Source of the DNA: Herbaspirillum autotrophicum
GTDB lineage: Bacteria > Pseudomonadota > Gammaproteobacteria > Burkholderiales > Burkholderiaceae_D
Direction: 5' to 3'
NCBI RefSeq assembly: GCF_001189915.1
Contig: NZ_LFLS01000008.1
Span: 1-64,000, forward strand
Length of the DNA stretch: 64,000 nt
Part shown: positions 34,419 through 41,804 of the stretch, piece after piece
Layout: each line of letters opens with the position of its first letter
Numbering within the stretch: the first letter of the stretch is position 1
Position numbers and translations under genes: made by a program
Notes under the pieces: model-generated
Seen by the model: the letters and a program-made list of their open reading frames with translations, nothing else
Databases searched by the model: none
Told to the model about the DNA's origin: nothing

Positions 34419-36212
34419 ATGCGTTCAAAGAAAATTATCTTGCTCAGTGTGTTCCTGTTACTGGCGCTGCTGTTTCCCCTGGTGCCGACACCGCCGTTCT
34501 GGATCATCCAGGCCAACTACATCGGTCTGTATGCCCTGGTTGCCATCGGTCTGGTGCTGCTGACCGGAATCGGCGGCATGACCTCGTTCGGTCAGGCCGC
34601 ATTCGTCGGCCTCGGCGCTTACACCACCGCTTACCTGTCCACTGCGCACGCCATGTCGCCATGGCTGACGCTGCCGGCCGGCTTGCTGCTGACCGGCATC
34701 AGCGCATTCATACTGGGACGCATCACGCTACGCATGTCCGGCCATTATTTGCCGCTGGCCACGATTGCCTGGGGCATCAGTCTGTACTTCCTGTTCGGTA
34801 AAGTGGCATTGCTCGGCAAGTACGATGGCTTGTCCGGCATTCCGGCCTTGCAATTGTTCGGCCTCGATCTGGGACAGGAACGCCGTATCTATTACCTGAT
34901 CTGGGCGATTCTGCTGGGCGCCATCTGGCTCACGCTGAACCTGCTCGATTCGCGCGCCGGACGCGCCATCCGCGCACTCAAGGGCGGCCGCGTGATGGCG
35001 GAAGCGATGGGGGTCAATACCGGCCGCTACAAAATCCTGATCTTTGTCGTGGCGGCCTTGCTGGCATCGGTCTCCGGCTGGCTGTTCGCGCACATGCAAC
35101 GCGCCGTGAATCCCTCGCCGTTCAGTATTGCCATGGGGATCGAATACCTGTTCATGGCAGTGATCGGCGGCATCGCCCATGTCTGGGGCGCATTGCTCGG
35201 CGCCACGGTACTGCGCTTGCTGGCCGATCAGTTGCAAGTCATCTTGCCGGCCCTGCTCGGCGATGGCGGCAACTACGAAAGCATCGTGTTTGGCGTGATC
35301 CTGATCCTATTGCTGAAATATGCACGCGGCGGATTGTGGCCTTGGCTGTGCGCCATCGGCAACCGGCTGTGGCCATCGGCGCCGCCGCTCGCCATCACGC
35401 CGGCGCCCTCCGCTCTGTCGCGGCGCGATATGCCGCCCAAGGGTAGTCCGCTGTTGCAAGTCGACGCGGTATCGATGAAGTTCGGTGGGCTGATTGCCGT
35501 CAATGCCATCAGCTTCGGCGTCAAGGCAGGCGAAATTGTCGGCCTGATCGGTCCCAATGGCGCCGGCAAATCGACCACCTTCAATCTGGTCTCCGGCTTG
35601 CTGACACCGACCAGCGGTGAAGTCACCTTCAACGCCGCCAGTGCCGTCGGTCTGCATTCGCGCGCCATCGCCCGGCGCGGCATGGCGCGCACCTTCCAGC
35701 ACGTCAAACTGTTGCCGGCCATGAGCGTGCTGGAAAACGTGGCGCTCGGCGCCCATCAGCGCAGCCGCCAGGGATTTCTGACCAACGTGCTGGCCGCCAT
35801 GCTACGCCTCGACCGCCGTGAAGAACAGCAACTGCTGAATGAAGCGGCATACGCGTTGCAACAGGTTGGCCTGCACCACCTGATGCACGAACAGGCCGGC
35901 AACCTGGCGCTCGGCCAGCAACGTCTGCTGGAAATCGCCCGTGCGCTGTGCGCCGATCCATTGCTGCTGTTGCTCGATGAACCGGCGGCCGGCTTGCGCC
36001 ATCTGGAAAAGCAGGCGCTGAGCCAGGTCTTGCGCCAGCTGCGCGACAGCGGCATGAGTATCTTGCTGGTGGAACATGACATGGAATTTGTGATGCAACT
36101 GACCGATCACATCGTCGTCATGGAATTCGGCACCAAGATCGCGGAAGGCACGCCGCTGGAAATACAACAACATCCGGCTGTGATTGAAGCCTATCTGGGA
36201 GGAATCGAATGA
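34419..36212 (+). CDS. fused LivM permease - LivG ATPase
   Basis: This 597-residue protein joins a LivM permease (residues 1 to about 315, with GIGGMTSFGQAAFVGLGAYTT) to a LivG ATPase (from about 345: Walker A GPNGAGKST, signature LALGQQRLLEIA, Walker B LLLLDEPAAGL, switch VEHDMEFVM). A 25-residue proline/serine linker separates them. The frame is unbroken across the join, so the fusion looks genuine. The product would be both half of the channel and one ATPase subunit. It overlaps livF by 4 bp. Confidence 0.88.
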   Translation: MRSKKIILLSVFLLLALLFPLVPTPPFWIIQANYIGLYALVAIGLVLLTGIGGMTSFGQAAFVGLGAYTTAYLSTAHAMSPWLTLPAGLLLTGISAFILGRITLRMSGHYLPLATIAWGISLYFLFGKVALLGKYDGLSGIPALQLFGLDLGQERRIYYLIWAILLGAIWLTLNLLDSRAGRAIRALKGGRVMAEAMGVNTGRYKILIFVVAALLASVSGWLFAHMQRAVNPSPFSIAMGIEYLFMAVIGGIAHVWGALLGATVLRLLADQLQVILPALLGDGGNYESIVFGVILILLLKYARGGLWPWLCAIGNRLWPSAPPLAITPAPSALSRRDMPPKGSPLLQVDAVSMKFGGLIAVNAISFGVKAGEIVGLIGPNGAGKSTTFNLVSGLLTPTSGEVTFNAASAVGLHSRAIARRGMARTFQHVKLLPAMSVLENVALGAHQRSRQGFLTNVLAAMLRLDRREEQQLLNEAAYALQQVGLHHLMHEQAGNLALGQQRLLEIARALCADPLLLLLDEPAAGLRHLEKQALSQVLRQLRDSGMSILLVEHDMEFVMQLTDHIVVMEFGTKIAEGTPLEIQQHPAVIEAYLGGIE

Positions 36213-37084
36213 GCGAAATACTGTTGGAGGTATCGCAGTTGTGCGCCCGTTACGGCAAAGTCGAAGCGTTGCACAACATTCAATTGCAACTGCAACGCGG
36301 CAACATCGCCACCGTCATCGGTCCCAATGGCGCCGGCAAGTCAACCCTGCTCAACGCCATCATGGGCGCATTGCCGTCACGCGGACAGATTCTCTATCAA
36401 GGCCGGGCGATCGAACGCACTTCGCTGGAGCAACGGGTACTGAGCGGTATCGCACTGGTGCCGGAACGGCGCGAATTGTTTTCCAGCATGTCGGTGGAAG
36501 ACAACTTGCTGCTCGGCGGTTTTCGGCGCGTGCGTCTCGGTCATCCGCAACCGCTCGATCAACTGGCGACGGTTTTCGAATTATTCCCGCGCCTCAAGGA
36601 ACGACGCACCCAACTGGCCGGCACCTTGTCCGGCGGCGAGCGGCAAATGCTGGCCATCGGCCGCGCACTGATGGCCAAACCGACGTTGCTGATGCTGGAT
36701 GAACCCAGCCTCGGACTGGCGCCGCGCATCGTCAAGGAAATCCTGCACATCGTAGCTGAACTGCGCAACAACGGCATGTCGGTTTTGCTGATCGAACAAA
36801 ATGCACGCGCCGCATTGCAGGTGGCCGACTATGGTTACGTACTGGAACTCGGCCAGATCTCGATGCAAGGTGCCGCCGTCGCGCTGGCCAACAATGAACA
36901 AGTGATACAGGCCTATCTCGGTTTCGCCAAAGCCGCCGGCTGCCCCCATAAAAACACCAACCAAAACATTACCGGAGACCCACATGAAAAAACTGACCAC
37001 CAGGTTATCTGCCCTGCTGTTGATCCTGCTGCTGGGCAGCAGTCAGATCGCGGTTGCCGGCGATGCCGCCGGTGCCGCATTTGA
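36209..37084 (+). CDS. livF: LivF-type ABC ATPase with anomalous C-terminal extension
   Basis: This ATPase has Walker A GPNGAGKST, signature LSGGERQML, Walker B LLMLDEPSLG and switch IEQN, complete to about residue 244 (AYLGFAKAAG). The frame then runs on for 47 atypical residues rich in Cys, Arg and His and overlaps the next gene by 101 bp. A run of five C at 36943-36947 lies exactly where normal LivF should end. One more C would give a TAA within a few codons and a 247-residue protein. Either a frameshift/sequencing error or a real read-through extension. Confidence 0.8.
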   Translation: MSEILLEVSQLCARYGKVEALHNIQLQLQRGNIATVIGPNGAGKSTLLNAIMGALPSRGQILYQGRAIERTSLEQRVLSGIALVPERRELFSSMSVEDNLLLGGFRRVRLGHPQPLDQLATVFELFPRLKERRTQLAGTLSGGERQMLAIGRALMAKPTLLMLDEPSLGLAPRIVKEILHIVAELRNNGMSVLLIEQNARAALQVADYGYVLELGQISMQGAAVALANNEQVIQAYLGFAKAAGCPHKNTNQNITGDPHEKTDHQVICPAVDPAAGQQSDRGCRRCRRCRI

Positions 37085-37550
37085 ACCGCCCAAACCCAAT
37101 CTGACCCTGATGACGCGGTTTTCGGTGGATTTGACGGCACCGATCTGGGAGCTTGGCAAAACCAATGATCTCGGCAAGCGCCGCATCATTCCGATCACCG
37201 GCGGCAACTTCAAAGGCCCGCTGCTCAACGGCGACATCCTGAACAATGGCGCGGACTGGCAAGTCGTCAGTGCCGATGGTCTGGCCTGGATCGATACCCG
37301 TTATCTGCTGAAGATGGATGACGGCGAACTGGTCTATCTGCAAACCAAGGGTGTGCGCTACGGCCCGCCCGACGTCATGGCGGAAGTCGCCAAAGGCAAG
37401 CCGGTCGATCCCAACAAGTACTACTTCCGCTTGTACATGACCTTCGAAACGTCGTCGCCGAAATACGCCTGGCTCAATCGCGCCATGGGTGTCGGCTATG
37501 CCATGCGACTCGGCAATGCGGTGGTGTACGACGCTTATCTGCTGAACTGA
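36984..37550 (+). CDS. secreted DUF3237 family protein
   Basis: This 188-residue protein has a signal peptide (MKKLTTRLSALLLILLLGSSQIAVA) followed by a DUF3237 domain: GGNFKGPLLNGDILNNGADWQ, then DGLAWIDTRYLLKMDDGELVYL, and an Arg/Glu pattern FETSSPKYAWLNRAMGVG. GGAG precedes the ATG at 36984. The family has no settled biochemical role that I know of. Its place inside a hydroxycinnamate operon and its export to the periplasm suggest a part in binding or handling aromatic substrates, but that is inference. Confidence 0.8.
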   Translation: MKKLTTRLSALLLILLLGSSQIAVAGDAAGAAFEPPKPNLTLMTRFSVDLTAPIWELGKTNDLGKRRIIPITGGNFKGPLLNGDILNNGADWQVVSADGLAWIDTRYLLKMDDGELVYLQTKGVRYGPPDVMAEVAKGKPVDPNKYYFRLYMTFETSSPKYAWLNRAMGVGYAMRLGNAVVYDAYLLN

Positions 37551-37582
37551 CATCCCTTCCCTGTATTGCGCGAGATTGCCTC

Positions 37583-39400
37583 ATGATCCATTACGTTCCG
37601 CCGCTGCGCGACATGCAGTTTGTCCTCGACGATATGCTGGACGCACCCGGCGTGCTCGCCGACTTTCCGACGCATGCCGAAACCGATGCCAGCCTGATGC
37701 AACAGGTGTTGACCGAAGGCGGCCGCTTTGCGACCGAGATTCTGTTTCCGCTGAATGCCAGCGGCGATCATGAAGGCTGTCACTTTGATGGCGGCGCCGT
37801 GACTACGCCGGCCGGTTTCGTCGCTGCCTGGAAACAGTTTTGCGATGGCGGCTGGCCGGCGCTGGCATGCGCGCCCGAGCACGGCGGCCAAGGGTTGCCG
37901 CAGGTACTCAATTGCGCCTTGTTTGAAATGCTGAGCGCCGCCAATCACGGCTGGACCATGTACCCGGGCTTGTTGCACGGTGCCTGTGCCTGCCTCAGCC
38001 GCCATGCCAGTGAAGAATTGCAGCAACGCTATCTGCCGCCGCTGGTCAGTGGTGAGTGGCTGGCCACCATGTGCCTGACAGAAGCGCACGCCGGCAGCGA
38101 TCTCGGTTTGTTGCGCACCCGCGCATTGCCGCAAGACGATGGCAGTTACGCCATCAGCGGCAGCAAGATTTTCATCTCCGGCGGCGAGCAAGATCTGACC
38201 GACAATATCGTGCATCTGGTACTTGCGCGGCTGCCGGATGCGCCTGTCGGCAGCAAGGGCTTGTCGCTGTTTTTGGTACCCAAGTATTTGCCGGACGGCG
38301 CACGCAATGCGGCGTACTGCACCGGCATTGAAGAAAAAATGGGGATCCACGGCAGCGCCACCTGCAGCATGCAGTTCGATGGCGCCACCGGCTGGCTGGT
38401 GGGAACGCCACAGCGCGGACTCAATGCCATGTTCGTGATGATGAATTCGGCTCGTCTGCATGTCGCCGCACAAGGCCTCGGCCTGGCCGACGCCGCGTAT
38501 CAGCAAGCCCTGCACTATGCGCGCGAACGTTTGCAGTCGCGCGCTCCTGGTCAAGCCGCGCCACGCAGCAATGCCGCGGACGCCATCGTCATGCAGCCGG
38601 CCGTGCAGCGCTTGTTGATGAACCAGCGCAGTTATATCGAAGGTGGTCGCATGCTGACCTGTTGGAGCGGTCTGATGCTCGACAGCGCGGAAAGCCATCC
38701 CGATCCGGCAGTACGCGCGCTGATGCATGAACGGCTCGGCTTCATCACGCCGGTGCTCAAGGCGATGCTGACCACCCAGGGTTTTCAGGGCGCCAGCGAT
38801 GCCTTGCAGGTATTCGGCGGCCATGGCTATGTCACCGAAACCGGTATCGATCAATACCTGCGCGATGCCCGCATCACCATGATCTATGAAGGCAGCAATG
38901 AAATCCAATGTGTCGATTTCCTGTTGCGCAAGATATTGGCCGATAACGGCACAGCGCTGGAAGATTTTTTAGCGCAGGTGGAACACACGGCGCACGCCGA
39001 AGCGGGCAGCGACCTCGGCATCCACGCCAGCCGGCTGCTGGAACTGACCCGCAACCTGCGCACCAGCGCCGCCGATATCCGCGCCCAGGCAATCAATTCG
39101 CCGCGCCTGCCTTATCTGCTGGCACCGGAAATGTTGCGCCTGACCGGCCATGCCGCACTGGCCTGGATGTGGCTGCGCGCCTCGCGTTCTGCGGCCGGCA
39201 AGCTGTCTGCCGAGCCGCGCTTTTACCAGAACAAGCGCGATACTGCATGTTATTATTTCACCTATATTTTTTCCGAAGTACATTGTCTGAACGCCACGAT
39301 TGACGCCTGTCTGCACCATGCAAGGAGCAGTTCGCAAGATACCCGGTCAGCATTTCCATCAGACTTGACAGAACAAGATGCCACCCAAGAAGCAGGCTGA
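37583..39400 (+). CDS. long-form acyl-CoA dehydrogenase
   Basis: This 605-residue flavoprotein is of the enlarged acyl-CoA dehydrogenase type: N-terminal helical domain, the FAD-contact motif MCLTEAHAGSDLGLLRT near 165, the substrate-binding part and the C-terminal signature FGGHGYVTETGIDQYLRDARITMIYEGSNEIQ near 412. A further C-terminal domain of about 140 residues is typical of this subgroup. In this operon it could oxidise a dihydro- (phenylpropanoyl-) CoA to the cinnamoyl-CoA. Its end overlaps the marR start by 23 bp. Confidence 0.87.
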   Translation: MIHYVPPLRDMQFVLDDMLDAPGVLADFPTHAETDASLMQQVLTEGGRFATEILFPLNASGDHEGCHFDGGAVTTPAGFVAAWKQFCDGGWPALACAPEHGGQGLPQVLNCALFEMLSAANHGWTMYPGLLHGACACLSRHASEELQQRYLPPLVSGEWLATMCLTEAHAGSDLGLLRTRALPQDDGSYAISGSKIFISGGEQDLTDNIVHLVLARLPDAPVGSKGLSLFLVPKYLPDGARNAAYCTGIEEKMGIHGSATCSMQFDGATGWLVGTPQRGLNAMFVMMNSARLHVAAQGLGLADAAYQQALHYARERLQSRAPGQAAPRSNAADAIVMQPAVQRLLMNQRSYIEGGRMLTCWSGLMLDSAESHPDPAVRALMHERLGFITPVLKAMLTTQGFQGASDALQVFGGHGYVTETGIDQYLRDARITMIYEGSNEIQCVDFLLRKILADNGTALEDFLAQVEHTAHAEAGSDLGIHASRLLELTRNLRTSAADIRAQAINSPRLPYLLAPEMLRLTGHAALAWMWLRASRSAAGKLSAEPRFYQNKRDTACYYFTYIFSEVHCLNATIDACLHHARSSSQDTRSAFPSDLTEQDATQEAG

Positions 39401-39887
39401 GCTCAAGCTCAGCGAAGCGGACGACGACAGCGCGGCAATGCCGCTGGACCAAAGCGTATTGCTGAGTCTGGTCGGCTACAACTGCCGTCGCGCCTACATC
39501 AACATCATGCCGCTGTTTCAGAAGCGCATGGCCAGGTTCGAATTGCGGCCGGTGGACTTCACCGTATTGAGTTTGCTGAGGGCCAATCCCAATATCAACC
39601 AGAAACGACTTTCGGTGGCGATCAATGTCTCGCCGCCGAATCTGGCGACCTTGCTGGACAAGCTGGAAAGTCGCGGTTTGCTGGTGCGGCAACGCAATCC
39701 TCTGGATCGCCGCTCACAAACGCTGGTCTTGACTGCCGACGGCGCACGCATGTGCGTCAAGGCCGAAAAGACCGCCAGCGAACTGGAAGACAAAGCCACC
39801 GCTGCGCTCAACCCCGACGAACGGGCGCAACTGATATTGCTGTTGCAGAAAATTTTCCTGACGGAAAATGATGAGACCGACGGCTGA
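39378..39887 (+). CDS. MarR family regulator of the hydroxycinnamate operon
   Basis: This 169-residue MarR protein has the winged HTH (LSVAINVSPPNLATLLDKLESRGLLVRQRNPLDRRSQTLVLTADG) and an acidic N-terminal leader. It is the last gene of the 13-kb operon, translated with a 23-bp overlap to the dehydrogenase. MarR regulators of ferulate/coumarate genes (FerC, CouR type) bind the CoA thioester as inducer. The inverted repeat at 26721-26746 is a candidate target. Its autoregulatory position is typical. Confidence 0.85.
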   Translation: MPPKKQAELKLSEADDDSAAMPLDQSVLLSLVGYNCRRAYINIMPLFQKRMARFELRPVDFTVLSLLRANPNINQKRLSVAINVSPPNLATLLDKLESRGLLVRQRNPLDRRSQTLVLTADGARMCVKAEKTASELEDKATAALNPDERAQLILLLQKIFLTENDETDG

Positions 39888-40146
39888 CATCCCGGGGGCG
39901 CAGCAACCGTGATATCTGCCGGCATGTCGCATTGTTTCCACTTCGGGGGCGAACAAATGGTGGCAAACCGGCAACCTCTTATTTCCATATTCTGATCCGT
40001 TCGGCCGCCTTTATCCCATAGCAGATCGGTGCCAAACGGCAGCAGCAAACATGTTCACTGATGAGCATGAACACTGCCGGCTCTGGCTTTCCGGGGCGGC
40101 GCCAAAAAATAAGCAGAAAAAGTTCAAGAAAACATCAGTATAATTT
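39888..40146. other. intergenic region between marR and the sigma factor
   Basis: These 259 bases carry no recognisable gene. I saw no strong terminator for the preceding operon. Confidence 0.45.
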
Positions 40147-40165
40147 AATGAGAATTGTTTTCATT
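40147..40165. promoter_or_regulatory. Fur box
   Basis: AATGAGAATTGTTTTCATT is a 19-bp inverted repeat that fits the Fur consensus (repeats of AATGAGAAT/TTTTCATT type). It lies 41 bp before the ECF sigma start, as expected for iron-repressed sigma genes of this class. Confidence 0.8.
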
Positions 40166-40205
40166 AAGATTTATACCTCACTCCCCTTGCTGCTTACTTT
40201 GTCGG

Positions 40206-40703
40206 ATGTCGGTTATCGTGGTCTTGCCCTACTACAATGAACTGCTTGGTTTTTTCTCGCGCTCGCTGCGCGACCGCGACGCCGCCGCCGACATTGTCCA
40301 TGAGTGCTATGCGCGGGTGCTGGCGATGGAAGCCAAGACCGCCATCCATGAACCGCGTGCCCTGCTTTACCGGGTCAGCAAAAATATCGTCACCGATAAC
40401 GCGCGCCGCAAGATCGCCGAAACCCAGATGCTGGAAACGCTGGCGCTGATCGTGGCCGATGAATCTCCTTCTGTCGAACGTCAGGTCAGTTCGCGCCAAC
40501 AACTCGACCGTTTGCTGAACCGCCTGGCCGTGATGCCGCGCAAGCGGCGCGACGCCTTCGTGCTGGTGCGCCTGTATGGTTTGACCCATGCCGAGGCGGC
40601 GCAGCAGATGCATTGCGCCGTCACCGCCATCGAAAAACACATCGTGCGCGGCGTAATCGACTGCATGGATCTGGCGCGCCTGCATGCCGATGCCTCTTCC
40701 TGA
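40206..40703 (+). CDS. ECF sigma factor, FecI/PvdS-like
   Basis: This 165-residue ECF sigma has region 2 (YYNELLGFFSRSLRDRDAAADIVHECYARVL) and region 4 (LTHAEAAQQMHCAVTAIEKHIVRGV), and lacks sigma-3. I start at the ATG at 40206; a TTG at 40155 is the other in-frame start and would overlap the Fur box. It is followed by a FecR-type anti-sigma factor and a TonB receptor with a signalling domain. The three form a cell-surface signalling system: siderophore binding outside turns on receptor transcription. Confidence 0.87.
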   Translation: MSVIVVLPYYNELLGFFSRSLRDRDAAADIVHECYARVLAMEAKTAIHEPRALLYRVSKNIVTDNARRKIAETQMLETLALIVADESPSVERQVSSRQQLDRLLNRLAVMPRKRRDAFVLVRLYGLTHAEAAQQMHCAVTAIEKHIVRGVIDCMDLARLHADASS

Positions 40704-40729
40704 CCCATCCGCCCATTCCTGCCGCCGCC

Positions 40730-41713
40730 ATGTCGCCACGCCAGTCTTTCGAACACGCCTTGCTGCTGATTGCCCGCTTGCATGGCGGCAGTCCCGCCGC
40801 CGCACAATCGGCACGTGAGGAACTGGCCATTTGGCGCGAGCAAAGCGCGGACCACGAAGCCACTTATCAGTTGGCCATGGACGCCTGGGCCGGTTCCGAC
40901 TTGCACGGTCTCAAGGATCGCGTACCGCGGCCGCAACCCAACGGCGCACCCGGCAAGCGGCGGGCAATACTGGCAGCATTGGGAATTGCCGGCATCACCA
41001 CGCTGACCGGCGGTGCCGGACGCTGGTGGTGGTTGCAGCCGACCGAACAGGCAACGCTCAACACCGAGCGCGCGCAGACGCTGGCACGCCGCATGGACGA
41101 CGGCACGCAACTGGATCTGGGCGCGCGCACCTCGGCCCGCGTGGCTTATTTCCGCAATCGCCGCGAGGTCTATTTGCACAGCGGCGAAATCCGCCTGCAA
41201 GTCGCCACCGATGCCAGCCGCCCGTTTCTGGTCAAAACCGCTTGGGGGCAAGTGCAAGTGCGCGGCACCGTGTTCACGGTCGCGGTGCGCGACAACGGCA
41301 TGTCGGTAGCCGTGGCCGAAGGCCATGTCGCCGTCTGGGCCGGTCGCAGTGACGAGCGCCGGCAGGAATTCGACCAGCGACCGCCGGATATGGAATTGCG
41401 CGCCGGCGATGCGGTCATGGCCGACGCCAACGGCATCGGTACCAAACGCCCCATTCCGGTCGCCAGCATCGCTTCCTGGAAAGACGGCTGGCTGGTATTC
41501 GACGGCACAAGCCTGCACGAAGCCGTCAGCCGCTGGAACGACTACCTGTACCAGCCACTCGTGCTGGCCGACGATACCCGCCTGCACAACTTGCAACTTA
41601 CCGGCAGTTTCCCGCTGCGCGATCCGAATGCGTTCCTGAGCGTGTTGCCCCGCATTTTGCCGGTACGGATCAGCCGCAATGACGACGGCACGGCGCTGAT
41701 TCTGGCGCGCTGA
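40730..41713 (+). CDS. FecR family anti-sigma factor
   Basis: This 327-residue protein begins with a DUF4880-like cytoplasmic region (residues 1-75, binding the sigma factor), has one transmembrane segment near 85-105 (RRAILAALGIAGITTLTGGAG) and a periplasmic FecR domain (LDLGARTSARVAYFRNRREVYLHSGEIRLQV...RGTVFTVAVRDNGMSVAVAEGHVAVWAG) followed by a C-terminal STN-like domain (WLVFDGTSLHEAVSRWNDY). It relays the receptor signal to the sigma factor. It starts 26 bp after the sigma gene. Confidence 0.85.
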   Translation: MSPRQSFEHALLLIARLHGGSPAAAQSAREELAIWREQSADHEATYQLAMDAWAGSDLHGLKDRVPRPQPNGAPGKRRAILAALGIAGITTLTGGAGRWWWLQPTEQATLNTERAQTLARRMDDGTQLDLGARTSARVAYFRNRREVYLHSGEIRLQVATDASRPFLVKTAWGQVQVRGTVFTVAVRDNGMSVAVAEGHVAVWAGRSDERRQEFDQRPPDMELRAGDAVMADANGIGTKRPIPVASIASWKDGWLVFDGTSLHEAVSRWNDYLYQPLVLADDTRLHNLQLTGSFPLRDPNAFLSVLPRILPVRISRNDDGTALILAR

Positions 41714-41804
41714 AGTCGTGGCAATAATCCATTGAAAAATAATTGTCCGGTATTTGCGCGGCACTTCGTCTTCACTGTGACAACTTCACAAAAGGGACAC
41801 AGAA

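Noticed and set aside
37535-38908. 457-residue minus-strand open frame over the acyl-CoA dehydrogenase
   Set aside because: Antisense shadow of a conserved enzyme with intact FAD and C-terminal signatures.
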